Shown in pieces: positions 46,786 to 56,265 of a stretch of DNA of 64,000 bases. Source of the DNA: Methanococcoides sp. LMO-2 (lineage in GTDB: Archaea > Halobacteriota > Methanosarcinia > Methanosarcinales > Methanosarcinaceae); NCBI RefSeq assembly GCF_038432375.1, contig NZ_JBCAUS010000003.1, positions 62,001 through 126,000 on the forward strand. Direction: 5' to 3'. The stretch's first letter is position 1; each line of letters opens with the position of its first letter. The notes under the pieces are model-generated. The model did not search any database, was not told where the DNA came from, and saw only the letters and a program-made list of their open reading frames with translations. Made by a program: the position numbers and the translations under genes.

Positions 46786-47943
46786 TTATGTGATGATCTT
46801 GTCGAGCTGGCCGGACTCGATGGCGCGGCGAACTTCCATTGCTACACGTCTTCCGGTGCTCATTGGCTTGCGCCAGAGGGTGTTGCCGTATGGGTGACCT
46901 ACGGACATGTGGACGTTGGTACCGCCACCTACCCTTGGGGCAACATCATATATGTAGAAGTTAAGGTCCTTGTCGATGCAGGTCTGGAGACAGAACGGAC
47001 CGATGACCCCTGGGTCATAGTATTCTTTGGATGCCTTTATGTATGCCTCAGAGAGCTTGAAGACCTCCTCCAGGAGAGATTCACGGAGTGTTGCTGAATT
47101 GTGTCCGCAGACGGTGTATTCAGGAGTAAGTTGGTGCTCTGCAAGGGTCATCTGCTGTGGTGCAGGCAGCCTTACGTGACCGTCAAGGCTTGTCTCGAAT
47201 CTCCAGTCGATACCAAGCAGTTCGGTCTTGTTCATCTCTTCCTCGATCGGGGAGTAGAACAGGTCGAAGTTGAACACAGGGCCGATGATGTAGCGCTCGA
47301 TCCTTGCTTCCGCAAGAGCTTCCCTTGTGATGACACCCTGCCTGATGAGAGATTCGGACTTCTCGACGTATTCGCTGTAGGTTCCTGCTGTGAAGAAACC
47401 GCGTTCGAGCTTTTTGACAGCGTGAGGGAGCTTTACCATTACAAGCTCATCGATATCTTCCGGATCTGTGATACGCTCAGGGAAGGGGAGACCTGCCTTT
47501 TCAAGGAGCCAGTAGTAGTCCTGGTCAAGACCTCTCTCCTCACTGCGGAGCATGTTCCTGCTGCCCACCATAGGCACGCGGAAGTCGTTCTCCACTGCAT
47601 CGATGTCACAGTATGAGGTGAATGACCTGTTTGGAACGAAAAGAATGTTGTCGTCAATGAGCTTCTGCTGGTTTTCTGGACGCAGGATCTCATCGAACCT
47701 GTCATAGACAGCGTACTCATCAACAATGCCGCGAACAACATTGCCCTCAGCATCCCTCTGGGACTTGAAATAGTCGGTGTAGGTCTTCTCACGGCCGGAC
47801 TGGCATATCGCGTAGGTCTCAAATCCTTCCTCGATAGCACCATCAAAGACGTCCAGTCCTGAATGGGAAGCAACCGCTCCGATCTTGATATTATCAGTAT
47901 AATAGCTCTCAGCAATCTCAATAATCTCTTTCCTGTCGATCAT
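46786..47943 (-). CDS. purP: FAICAR synthetase PurP
   Basis: A 385-residue ATP-grasp enzyme. IGAVASHSGLDVFDGA at the start, the VPMVGSRNMLRSEE segment and PFCLQTCIDKDLNFYIYDVAPRVGGGTN at the end are typical PurP. It makes FAICAR from AICAR, formate and ATP, the folate-free step of archaeal purine synthesis. Single gene. Confidence 0.96.
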   Translation of the reverse strand: MIDRKEIIEIAESYYTDNIKIGAVASHSGLDVFDGAIEEGFETYAICQSGREKTYTDYFKSQRDAEGNVVRGIVDEYAVYDRFDEILRPENQQKLIDDNILFVPNRSFTSYCDIDAVENDFRVPMVGSRNMLRSEERGLDQDYYWLLEKAGLPFPERITDPEDIDELVMVKLPHAVKKLERGFFTAGTYSEYVEKSESLIRQGVITREALAEARIERYIIGPVFNFDLFYSPIEEEMNKTELLGIDWRFETSLDGHVRLPAPQQMTLAEHQLTPEYTVCGHNSATLRESLLEEVFKLSEAYIKASKEYYDPGVIGPFCLQTCIDKDLNFYIYDVAPRVGGGTNVHMSVGHPYGNTLWRKPMSTGRRVAMEVRRAIESGQLDKIIT

Positions 47944-48132
47944 CCTTTGTTCTCCGGATTTTTGTGATACAATAATTCAGTCGTATAAAAGGCTTATTAT
48001 TGCCATCCCTGATAAATTCCTTCATTGCAATGGCAAAAAGGGAAGAAAATGATCATTCAGATGATTCCTCGAAAATAAATGAGAAGCAGACTAAAGACAA
48101 ACAGGATGATAGCACAAAGAACAAAGATGCGA

Positions 48133-48855
48133 TCAGATGATGCCTGTATACAGGCCGATCACCACAGGCGTAATGAACGTCTCGATCCCTGCTGCCAGCA
48201 AGAGCATCGGCATAATAAAGCGGAAGAAGATACTGATACCCTGCCTGAACTCGCCTTTTATATCAACATATCTTCCTGCCATTGAGTTGATCACGTTGAG
48301 CCCCATTCTCACACCCATGGCTGCGGATATCAATATCATCGGAAGCTCGATGATCCCGTGGGGCATGATACCCAGAAAGATGTAGGTAAAACCATTCTCC
48401 TGAGATTCAAGATAGGTTACGACCCCAAGAATATAGCCATTGGACAGCACGAACAGTAGTGGGATCAATCCAAAACCAAGCCCCAGGACAAATGCAAAAA
48501 GGCTCTTAATGGCGTTGTTGAAGAAGATGAACAGCATGATCTCCAGAGGTGTCATGTTCATGATAAGCTCAACAAGCTCTTCCAGGCCTTCAAGGGCAAC
48601 ATCGGATGATGCAGGATTGAACGCAGTGTAGAGATATCCTGCGATACCGGATAATATGAACAACAGGACAACTACTGTGATCTCAGGGACAAGGCCTGAC
48701 AGGTAGGCACGGACCTTGCATAAGCCGCTTTCACAGACCATTTTATTTTCCTTTTTAAAGACGGAGACCTCAATGGTGTCAGTTACAATTTCATTTGTTG
48801 CGTCGCCATCCATTGGAATATCATCCACACCCGTTTCGCCGGTTTTCGCATTGTC
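48133..48855 (-). CDS. SpoIIM/DUF95-family membrane protein
   Basis: About 240 residues: a polar N-terminal part with CESGLCKVRAYLSG, then five or so membrane segments with FFNNAIKSLFAFVLGLGFG and IMPHGIIELPMILISAA, typical of the SpoIIM (DUF95) family. The family's role in archaea is unknown. The ATG at 48855 lies 8 bases past the DUF63 stop, so the two genes form a unit. Confidence 0.85.
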   Translation of the reverse strand, partial: DNAKTGETGVDDIPMDGDATNEIVTDTIEVSVFKKENKMVCESGLCKVRAYLSGLVPEITVVVLLFILSGIAGYLYTAFNPASSDVALEGLEELVELIMNMTPLEIMLFIFFNNAIKSLFAFVLGLGFGLIPLLFVLSNGYILGVVTYLESQENGFTYIFLGIMPHGIIELPMILISAAMGVRMGLNVINSMAGRYVDIKGEFRQGISIFFRFIMPMLLLAAGIETFITPVVIGLYTGII

Positions 48856-48863
48856 CATTAATA

Positions 48864-49715
48864 TCAGATCCCAAGAGCCATGCGGATCGTATTCCTGCAT
48901 GCAGGGGACAGACCCAGTACGATTATGACCATCTTCACGAATGTCCTCAGGTTGCGTGACTCTTCATCTGCTGTGAACTGTGTGTCCAGAAGATATATCA
49001 CAGGCAGGAATATGGCCATTTTCAGAGGATACATTACAAGGGCCGTGCCGGTCAGGTCGATGAGATAGGCAGGAACCACATGTTTCTCATAATATCCAAG
49101 GGTGTCAACCCCGATAAAGGTTGAGGATGCATCCAGCAGGTGTGCCCAGATGATGGTCATGTTGAGACGGTCATTCACATAGGACCATCCGGCCTTTTCC
49201 AGCATGAAATAGACAGCACCGGCAAAGAGCGTTCCAGAAGAAAGGATCGCGATCAGGGTGAAGGGACGTTCTATATCTTCAACCACAAGAAGGGTTATGA
49301 TGTTAAGTGTGAACCAGCCGAGTCCAAGTAATGCAAAGGACCTGTGCCAGTCAGTGACCTTCCCTGAGGAGTAAAGCCATCTTGAGAACAGAAGGCATAT
49401 AATAGTAGCAACGAACACGACGAAATAGATGTTCGGCGTTATGAAAAGATAGCTAAGGGGACGCTCAAATATGCCGGCATCCTCCATTACCCTGAGGGAA
49501 GAGCCTGCAAGAATAAAGGGAATGATTGAGAACACAAACCTCTCATCCACCTCAACTTTCCATTTATCAAGCAGCTTTGCCACTGCAAACACGCATATTC
49601 CCAGAATCAGTGCCCAGGTAAGAGTATTTACGGGATTATATCCACTATCCTGGAAAATGGGGTCAAGATAGTACTCATTAACAAATTGCATAATTTTATC
49701 TACGAACGGGCACAT
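48864..49715 (-). CDS. DUF63 family membrane protein
   Basis: A 283-residue integral membrane protein with about eight hydrophobic segments, matching the archaeal DUF63 family (PFILAGSSLRVMEDAG, WAHLLDASSTFIG, YYEKHVVPAYLID, MYPLKMAIFLP). Conserved His and Asp residues in the membrane suggest an enzyme or transporter but none is known. First gene of a pair with the SpoIIM-like gene. Confidence 0.88.
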   Translation of the reverse strand: MCPFVDKIMQFVNEYYLDPIFQDSGYNPVNTLTWALILGICVFAVAKLLDKWKVEVDERFVFSIIPFILAGSSLRVMEDAGIFERPLSYLFITPNIYFVVFVATIICLLFSRWLYSSGKVTDWHRSFALLGLGWFTLNIITLLVVEDIERPFTLIAILSSGTLFAGAVYFMLEKAGWSYVNDRLNMTIIWAHLLDASSTFIGVDTLGYYEKHVVPAYLIDLTGTALVMYPLKMAIFLPVIYLLDTQFTADEESRNLRTFVKMVIIVLGLSPACRNTIRMALGI

Positions 49716-49829
49716 TGATAATCACTTGAAAGAGCTATAGGAACAACCTAATAACACTAATACTTATTAATATATGGTATCTGAGATAACAGAAGATCGT
49801 AGCGATATCATACATCTATTATAGGGAAT

Positions 49830-50903
49830 ATGGACGTGACGCAGGATATGAACGCACAGAAGAAATGGATGCAACTTCCAAGGGATGTCGTAGTCGGACA
49901 TGGAGTCATCGACGACGTAAAGAATGTCTGCGCAGACCTGAAACTTGCCGACAATGCATTGATTGTCACAGGCAAGAGCACGAGAAAGATAGCCGGCGAC
50001 ATAGTCCACGACTCCCTGACGGACAGCGGCCAGAGAGTTGAAATGATCGTCTCAGAAGCTGCATCAATGAAAGAGGTGGACAGGGTCAGAAAGCAGGCCC
50101 TTGAATCAGGAGTTGAATACCTCCTGGGGGTAGGCAGCGGCAAGTCCATAGATGTTGCAAAACTTGCAGCCACCGAGATCGAGGTCCCTTTCATCAGCGT
50201 TCCAACAGCTGCATCACATGACGGGATAGTTTCATCCAGAGCGTCCATAAGAGATGGAAATAAAACAGCATCGATCCAGGCAAATGCACCCATGGCGGTC
50301 ATCGCTGATACAGATATCATTGCAGAAGCCCCGTACCGCCTGCTGGCATCGGGATGCGGAGACATTATCTCCAACTGTACAGCAGTGCTGGACTGGCAGC
50401 TTGCAACCCGCCTCCAGAACGTGCCCTTCAGTGAATATGCAGCAGCATTGTCAAGCATGACGGCACAGATCCTGATAGATTCTGCTGACACCATCAAACC
50501 GGAACTGGAAAGTTCAGTACGAATGGTGGTCAAGGCACTGGTCTCAAGCGGTGTTGCAATGAGCATTGCAGGCTCTTCCAGGCCGGCATCAGGTTCCGAG
50601 CACATGTTCAGCCATGCTCTTGACAAGGTAGCACCCGTACCGGCACTTCACGGGGAACAGTGTGGAGTGGGAACAATACTAATGATGTATCTTCATGGCG
50701 GCGACTGGAAGAGCATACGGGATGCGCTTCAGGTAATCAATGCCCCGGTGAGTGCAGAGGAGCTTGGAATTGAAGATAAGTATATATTAGAAGCACTTGT
50801 ACTCTCACATACCATCCGTCCCGAAAGATATACGATACTTGGCACCGGCCTGACGCCTGATGCTGCTGAGATAGTTGCAAGGAAGACAAAGGTCATATCC
50901 TGA
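49830..50903 (+). CDS. egsA: sn-Glycerol-1-phosphate dehydrogenase
   Basis: A 357-residue enzyme of the iron-alcohol dehydrogenase fold. [15 protein letters not shown] binds NAD(P). The zinc site is formed by Asp in ASHDGIVS and by His in FSHALDKV and ALHGEQCG. It makes sn-glycerol-1-phosphate, the stereochemical base of archaeal lipids. ATG at 49830 or 49848. It diverges from the DUF63 gene. Confidence 0.96.
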   Translation: MDVTQDMNAQKKWMQLPRDVVVGHGVIDDVKNVCADLKLADNALIVTGKSTRKIAGDIVHDSLTDSGQRVEMIVSEAASMKEVDRVRKQALESGVEYLLGVGSGKSIDVAKLAATEIEVPFISVPTAASHDGIVSSRASIRDGNKTASIQANAPMAVIADTDIIAEAPYRLLASGCGDIISNCTAVLDWQLATRLQNVPFSEYAAALSSMTAQILIDSADTIKPELESSVRMVVKALVSSGVAMSIAGSSRPASGSEHMFSHALDKVAPVPALHGEQCGVGTILMMYLHGGDWKSIRDALQVINAPVSAEELGIEDKYILEALVLSHTIRPERYTILGTGLTPDAAEIVARKTKVIS

Positions 50904-51097
50904 AAAGCTATTGAAAGCAGATTACAAAGGAACTATCGGCGGAAGATAGGGGTATACTAACTATAGTAGATAAACAATGAAAGATCAGATGGTCAGACAA
51001 CTAACGCAGATATCTACTATGAACATCATATTTCAAACATAATTTAAAGCATAACTTCAAAATTCATTACAATTTCATATAACACAAGGTGATTAAA

Positions 51098-51550
51098 ATG
51101 GAGGACATGGATACCGCAATAACACTCATTGGAACCAAACTTGCAAAGGAAGGCCAGGAGTTCTTTTTCGAAGGCGAAGCACCGGAATGTGAACAGTGCA
51201 AGTTAAAGAACACCTGCATGGGTCTTGAAAAAGGAAGGAAGTACAGGATAGTCAAGGTAAGGAACCAGACAGTTCATGAGTGCTTTGTCCATGACACCGG
51301 AGCAATGGTGGTAGACGTGATCAAAGCACCGATCATTGCAGCTATCGACTCCAAAAAGGCGATCAAGGGCGCAACCATACGCTACCAGGCACCAAATTGT
51401 GACGCGGACCTGGATACTGAGACATACGACCTGTGCTATCCAAAGGGACTTCGTAACGGGGACAAATGCACCATCAATGAAGTGATGGAAAGCGTGGAGA
51501 TCGAATCCGACCCATCAGTTTCCCTGAAGAAAGTGGAACTATTGCTCTGA
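51098..51550 (+). CDS. UPF0179 family protein
   Basis: A 150-residue protein of the UPF0179 family of euryarchaea. Cys residues in CEQCKLKNTC, HECFVH, PNCDAD and LCYPKG suggest a metal or Fe-S site. Function unknown. ATG at 51098 follows AAGGTGAT by 4 bases; the GTG inside that site is excluded. Confidence 0.9.
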   Translation: MEDMDTAITLIGTKLAKEGQEFFFEGEAPECEQCKLKNTCMGLEKGRKYRIVKVRNQTVHECFVHDTGAMVVDVIKAPIIAAIDSKKAIKGATIRYQAPNCDADLDTETYDLCYPKGLRNGDKCTINEVMESVEIESDPSVSLKKVELLL

Positions 51551-51631
51551 AACGGTTCGAATGTCTTTTATATGAATACTGGAAACATGTCCTACATAAA
51601 AGCATAAGTGACAATAAAACGAGGTATCAAG

Positions 51632-52249
51632 ATGCCAGAAGCTCATGAAAAAATAGATCATGAATTTTATACAACGGCTCGCTGGAACAACTGGCTTGGA
51701 CAGGTGAAGGAAAGCGGGTTCGAATTCAAAGAAGAAGAAAACACTGAGAAGGAAGGTGCGGTCTTTGTGAACATGACGGATGATATCATTCTCGCATGTC
51801 TCAAAGTAATTGCAAAATATGAAAGCAATGCCCTTTCTGCAGAAGACGCCATGGCAATACTTGATGATATCAGGGGAATTGCACTGGCAGAGGTCGAACC
51901 AATATCCGAAGACATTGACCTTATGATCGAATCCCTCCAGACATCCCTCATCGGCAGCTTTGCTGCATGTGAGTGCTTCATTGCTGAAGGATTCGACAAG
52001 AAAGCAAAGATCGATGATCTCATCAGTGCAGCTGTGGAAGCCGAAGAAGCCGAGGACATTGACTCTGCAATTGGCTATGTCGCCCAGATAGGGGCACTTG
52101 TGCTTGATGGAAACTCACTTCCTGAATCAATGGAAGAACTCCCATACGGACTTGTCGCAGAATGGCTTGACGGGATCGACTCCATCGAAGCTGCTATGAT
52201 CGGCGCTGACAGTTACAAAGAGGATGACGGCGATTACGACGTCGTCTGA
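51632..52249 (+). CDS. DUF2150 family protein
   Basis: About 205 residues, acidic, mostly helical, matching the methanogen DUF2150 family (FYTTARWNNWLGQV near the start). No catalytic motif seen. ATG at 51632 follows GAGGT by 6 bases. It precedes the F430 operon, from which it is separated by a T-rich tract and a new promoter. Confidence 0.85.
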   Translation: MPEAHEKIDHEFYTTARWNNWLGQVKESGFEFKEEENTEKEGAVFVNMTDDIILACLKVIAKYESNALSAEDAMAILDDIRGIALAEVEPISEDIDLMIESLQTSLIGSFAACECFIAEGFDKKAKIDDLISAAVEAEEAEDIDSAIGYVAQIGALVLDGNSLPESMEELPYGLVAEWLDGIDSIEAAMIGADSYKEDDGDYDVV

Positions 52250-52430
52250 TCTTTTTATATTATTATTTTCTTTTCTTTTCTTTTCTCTTCTTTACTGATT
52301 TTCTTTTTTACAATTATTATTGAGGCAATGTTATCAGGGTATTTTAACCTGGTTTCTTTTGTCTTAATTAACACCGCAGATAAAATCCGAATTGTTTTTA
52401 TGTAATCACATTATCTAAGGAGTAACACAA

Positions 52431-52466
52431 ATGGTGTGCAATCGTATGAACACCATGAATAAATAA
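52431..52466 (+). CDS. Possible 11-residue leader peptide of the F430 operon
   Basis: ATG 7 bases after TAAGGAGT opens MVCNRMNTMNK then UAA. It ends 28 bases before the cfbA start, which has its own AAGAGGT. A TATA-like TTTTTATG at about 52394 is placed so that the transcript would begin close to this site. A short frame with so good a ribosome site before a cofactor operon may be a translated leader; not proven. Confidence 0.4.
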   Translation: MVCNRMNTMNK

Positions 52467-52494
52467 TCAAGTTCAAACATAAGAGGTAATAAAA

Positions 52495-52890
52495 ATGAGC
52501 GAAAAGATCGGAATTCTGGCTATTGGACACGGAAGCAGACTGCCTTACAACAAGGAAGTTGTTTCAGAAATTGCAGACACAATTGCAAAGAAGCACCCAG
52601 AATACGTCGTGAAGGTCGGTTTCATGGAGAACTGCGGCCCATCCGTAGATGAAGGACTTGCATCCTTTGAAGGTACAGGTGTTACAAAGATCGCAGCAGT
52701 GCCTGTGTTCCTTGCATCCGGCGTACACATCACAGAAGACATCCCGGAGATCCTCAAGCTCGATGCTGAGACCAACGAGGGCAAGTACACAGTCGATGGT
52801 CAGGAAGTTCCTGTTGTCTACGGCAAGCCACTTGGTCACCACGAGCTTCTTGCAGACCTTGTGTTCGAGAGAGCATCCGAAGTACTGTAA
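52495..52890 (+). CDS. cfbA: Sirohydrochlorin nickelochelatase
   Basis: A 131-residue small CbiX-type chelatase. H12 (AIGHGSR) and H78 ([10 protein letters not shown]) are the metal-binding pair. It inserts Ni into sirohydrochlorin, the first committed step to coenzyme F430. The small, homodimeric form is typical of methanogens. First gene of the cfbA-E-D-C-B operon, which also decides that the substrate is nickel rather than cobalt alone. Confidence 0.95.
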   Translation: MSEKIGILAIGHGSRLPYNKEVVSEIADTIAKKHPEYVVKVGFMENCGPSVDEGLASFEGTGVTKIAAVPVFLASGVHITEDIPEILKLDAETNEGKYTVDGQEVPVVYGKPLGHHELLADLVFERASEVL

Positions 52891-52908
52891 ACAATAAACT
52901 CACAGAAT

Positions 52909-54297
52909 ATGACTGCAGGTCAAAGGGATGCTGTCGTGCTCGACCTGACGCACGCCGGCATACCGATCGCTAAAGAGATGGTGCGACTTGGATACAATGT
53001 ACGTGCCATTGACGTCTATGATACATTGGACAATGCGACTATTACCGACCTGCAGCAGATATTCCCTGTTCTTTCTTCAGGTGAAGCTTTTGAACTTAAA
53101 ACCACAGAAACAGTAGTTGCACCTGTACATCTTAACCCTGAGTACCATGTACTGAAAAGTGCAAGAGAAAAAGGGAACACGATCATCAGCCACCATACGA
53201 TGGTGGGAAAACTTATTCTGGAAAGCGGAAGGCTTTCGACTTCAAAGGTCATCGAACTTACAGGTACAAAGGCCAAGACCAGTACCGCTTCTATCCTTGC
53301 AGACATCCTCTCAAGAAGCATGGATGTCGTACTCCACACATCCAGAGGACTGGAATACTGGAAAAACGGAATTGCTACCATCGTTCACAAGGGCTTGAGC
53401 ATAGCTCCCGGAAGCATCCTTTCTGCTATCGCAAAAACAGAAGAGGCGAACATCAGACCGGAAGTGTTCATCCTCGAGACATCCATAGGCGGCACAGGAT
53501 GTGCTGATATTGGAGTCATAACATCCCTTGAACAGGACTACGGGATCGCAAATAATACCGCCCTTGCAAGCGATGCTAAACTGCAGATGCTGGACAATGC
53601 AAAGGAAGGAAGTATGGTCATCGTAAATTGCGACGCCGGAAAAGCACTGCAAAGGGCTGCAGAGAAAGACCTTGAAATGATCACATTCAGTGATAAAAAC
53701 GATAAAAATGCAGACTTTAGCCTTGAGATCAACGGGAACAATGTTGTTATATCTTCAAAGGACCGGTCAATAGAACCAATTATGGAAGAGGGATTCGACC
53801 TTTCGGCTTACAGGACTGCATTTTCCGCTGCTACTGCTATCTCGATAACCATGGGAATTGAAGAGAAGCAGATCGTTGGGACATTACAGAATTTCAGGGG
53901 CCTTACAGGAAGGATGGTAAAAGATGAGCTCGAAGGCAGAATACTAATTGATAACTCAAATTCGGGCATGGACATCCGTTCTGTGGAAAAGGCACTTGAT
54001 TATGCTTCCGCTATTGCATCGGATATCAATTCCGACTCCAATGGCATGGAAATTGTCATGGTACTGGGAGAAGAAGCTGAACAGGTGTGTGAAGGCCTCC
54101 CGCCGGAGGACGTTTCTGACTTCTTAATGAAAAATGGAAAATATCTTAACAAAATTGTGTTAGTCGGAAGCCGGATGCGTGATATAAAATATGATGACGC
54201 ATATTATGCAGGATCATTTGAGGAAGGACTATCCTCAGCTTTACAATGTACCAATATTGGCGATATAATTATATTATGTGTTAAGTGTTTCAGATAA
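52909..54297 (+). CDS. cfbE: Coenzyme F430 synthetase (Mur ligase-like)
   Basis: A 462-residue protein of the Mur ligase superfamily. ELTGTKAKTSTAS (P-loop at 119-126) binds ATP and ILIDNSNSGMD matches the Mur domain hinge. CfbE closes the six-membered carbocyclic ring F of 15,17(3)-seco-F430 to give F430, using ATP. It starts 18 bases after cfbA. Confidence 0.93.
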   Translation: MTAGQRDAVVLDLTHAGIPIAKEMVRLGYNVRAIDVYDTLDNATITDLQQIFPVLSSGEAFELKTTETVVAPVHLNPEYHVLKSAREKGNTIISHHTMVGKLILESGRLSTSKVIELTGTKAKTSTASILADILSRSMDVVLHTSRGLEYWKNGIATIVHKGLSIAPGSILSAIAKTEEANIRPEVFILETSIGGTGCADIGVITSLEQDYGIANNTALASDAKLQMLDNAKEGSMVIVNCDAGKALQRAAEKDLEMITFSDKNDKNADFSLEINGNNVVISSKDRSIEPIMEEGFDLSAYRTAFSAATAISITMGIEEKQIVGTLQNFRGLTGRMVKDELEGRILIDNSNSGMDIRSVEKALDYASAIASDINSDSNGMEIVMVLGEEAEQVCEGLPPEDVSDFLMKNGKYLNKIVLVGSRMRDIKYDDAYYAGSFEEGLSSALQCTNIGDIIILCVKCFR

Positions 54298-54325
54298 AAC
54301 GAATCGATGAAAATGAGGACCTGTC

Positions 54326-55441
54326 ATGGATAATAAGAATATTTCGATCATACACCCACGACCAAGCTCCATCGTGGCCGCATTGTATACTTTGAGGGAC
54401 CTGAACGTTGATGTTGCAATACTTCACGGTCCGCCAGGATGCTCTTTCAAGCACGCAAGACTGCTGGAAGAGGACGGGATACATGTTGTGACAACAGCCC
54501 TTGATGAAAGCGGTTTCGTTTTCGGAGGACATCGTGAACTTGTCAATGTGCTCCACAAGGTAAACGACATGTTCCACCCAAAGCTCATCGGAGTTGTAGG
54601 AACCTGCGCAAGCATGATCATAGGCGAGGAGATGCATGAACCGGTAATGGAAGCAGATCTGGATGTGCCCGTCATTGAAGTAGAGGTCCACGCAGGATAC
54701 AGGAACAACACCAAAGGTGTGCTCTTTGCACTGGAATCCGCCCTTAATGCAGGCATCATCGACATGGAAGAGTTCAGCAGGCAGCAGCACCTTTTGGAAG
54801 AGGCTACTAACGTTGAACTGCGCCACGGTGCTGCAAGTAAGGAATACCTTGCACCATCCCGCGGTGATGTGAAGTACAAGGTAGCACAGAGGATCATCGA
54901 ACTTCTCAAGGAAGGCAAGCGCGGAATCACTATCATGAACGCCAAGAAAGAGACCGGTTACATGTTCGCAGACATCACTGTCGCTGTGAATGAGATAGCT
55001 GAACAGCTTGGCAAGGCAGATAATATCATCAATATGTCCAACACCGACGTTGGTCTTGGGCTTCCGAGGGTGCGCCACCATGCAGAATGCATCATGAGAG
55101 ACTTTGAGGAGAAGGACATTCCGATCCATGAGATCATTGGCGGACTGGACGAGTATCCGGTTGCAGGCGCTACCATCGATAAGCTGATAGAGGAGAAGTA
55201 CAGCGACTACGACTTTGCCGTGATAACCGGAGTTCCACACGCCATACCAATGGACCACCTGTCCGACATGGAGATCATTTCCGTCACCAACGGCCCAAGA
55301 CAGGTACTGCCTCTCAAGGAACTGGGACATGAACATGTTCTGGTGGAGATCGACCTGCATCCAAAGACACTTGGTGTCAACCACATAGTAGAATCCGAGT
55401 TCGGAGCCACATTAAGGGAAGTTGCAAAAGAATCAATTTGA
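54326..55441 (+). CDS. cfbD: Ni-sirohydrochlorin a,c-diamide reductive cyclase, NifD-like subunit
   Basis: A 371-residue nitrogenase-like protein. C39 (GPPGCSF) and C94 (VGTCASM) match Fe-S ligands of the NifD/BchN family; far fewer Cys than in nitrogenase. With CfbC it carries out the multi-electron reduction and gamma-lactam ring formation of Ni-sirohydrochlorin a,c-diamide. The minus strand has a 364-codon open frame here, which is only a shadow. Confidence 0.95.
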   Translation: MDNKNISIIHPRPSSIVAALYTLRDLNVDVAILHGPPGCSFKHARLLEEDGIHVVTTALDESGFVFGGHRELVNVLHKVNDMFHPKLIGVVGTCASMIIGEEMHEPVMEADLDVPVIEVEVHAGYRNNTKGVLFALESALNAGIIDMEEFSRQQHLLEEATNVELRHGAASKEYLAPSRGDVKYKVAQRIIELLKEGKRGITIMNAKKETGYMFADITVAVNEIAEQLGKADNIINMSNTDVGLGLPRVRHHAECIMRDFEEKDIPIHEIIGGLDEYPVAGATIDKLIEEKYSDYDFAVITGVPHAIPMDHLSDMEIISVTNGPRQVLPLKELGHEHVLVEIDLHPKTLGVNHIVESEFGATLREVAKESI

Positions 55442-55456
55442 ACGGAGCATTCAGAG

Positions 55457-56251
55457 ATGACAATACAGAAAAGAATAGCCATCTATGGAAAGGGCGGTAT
55501 CGGAAAATCAAGCACCGCATCCAACGTTGCAGCTGCCTGCGCAGATGAAGGATACAAGGTAATGATCATAGGCTGTGACCCGAAGAGCGATTCATCCATT
55601 ACTTTGCTTGGAGGCAAGCGCATACCAACGATCCTTGATCTTCTGCGTGACGGCGTCGATGTGAAAGAAGAGGACGTTATCCACGAAGGCTACAAAGGCG
55701 TAAAATGTGTAGAGGTCGGCGGACCTGAGCCCGGAATCGGATGTGCCGGACGCGGAATCATCGTTGCTATCCAGACTCTCAAGAAGATATCAAAATCACT
55801 TAACGAAATGGACCTTATCATCTACGATGTCCCCGGAGATATCGTATGTGGCGGCTTTGTCGCACCTATTCGCAAGGGACTTGTGAAGGAAGCCTACGTG
55901 CTGACATCCGGTGAGTACATGCCACTCTATGCCGCTAACAACATCTGCAGGGGACTTGCAAAGATCAATACGCCTCTTAGCGGAATTATCTGCAACTCCC
56001 GTAGCGTAAGCCGTGAGGAAGAGATCGTCACAAAGTTCGCATCCGAGATCGGAAGCGAGCTCATGGCATTCATCCCTAAGGAGCAGATCGTACAGGACTG
56101 CGAGAGAGACGGTTTCTCTGTAATGGAAAAAGCACCGGACTCCAACGTAGCACAGGTCTATCGCAAACTTGCACAGGCTATCATGGAAAGGGACAGTTCG
56201 GTCATGCCGGAAGCCCTTGATGATGAACGCCTGAGAGAACTTACAAGATAA
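55457..56251 (+). CDS. cfbC: Ni-sirohydrochlorin a,c-diamide reductive cyclase, NifH-like reductase
   Basis: A 264-residue NifH-like ATPase. P-loop GKGGIGKSS (11-19), switch II DVPGD, and C96 (GIGCAGRG) plus C131 (IVCGGF), which bridge the dimer's 4Fe-4S cluster. It passes electrons with ATP hydrolysis to CfbD. It begins 15 bases after cfbD. Confidence 0.96.
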   Translation: MTIQKRIAIYGKGGIGKSSTASNVAAACADEGYKVMIIGCDPKSDSSITLLGGKRIPTILDLLRDGVDVKEEDVIHEGYKGVKCVEVGGPEPGIGCAGRGIIVAIQTLKKISKSLNEMDLIIYDVPGDIVCGGFVAPIRKGLVKEAYVLTSGEYMPLYAANNICRGLAKINTPLSGIICNSRSVSREEEIVTKFASEIGSELMAFIPKEQIVQDCERDGFSVMEKAPDSNVAQVYRKLAQAIMERDSSVMPEALDDERLRELTR

Positions 56252-56265
56252 AAAGAGAACATCTC

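Noticed and set aside
51550-51575. GGTTCGAAT resembling a tRNA T-loop
   Set aside because: No matching acceptor stem, anticodon arm or D-arm around it; it is the trailer of the UPF0179 gene.
54290-55384. A 364-codon open frame on the minus strand
   Set aside because: It lies fully antisense to cfbD, has no family-like sequence (Cys- and His-rich, low-complexity look) and no ribosome site; cfbD is certain.
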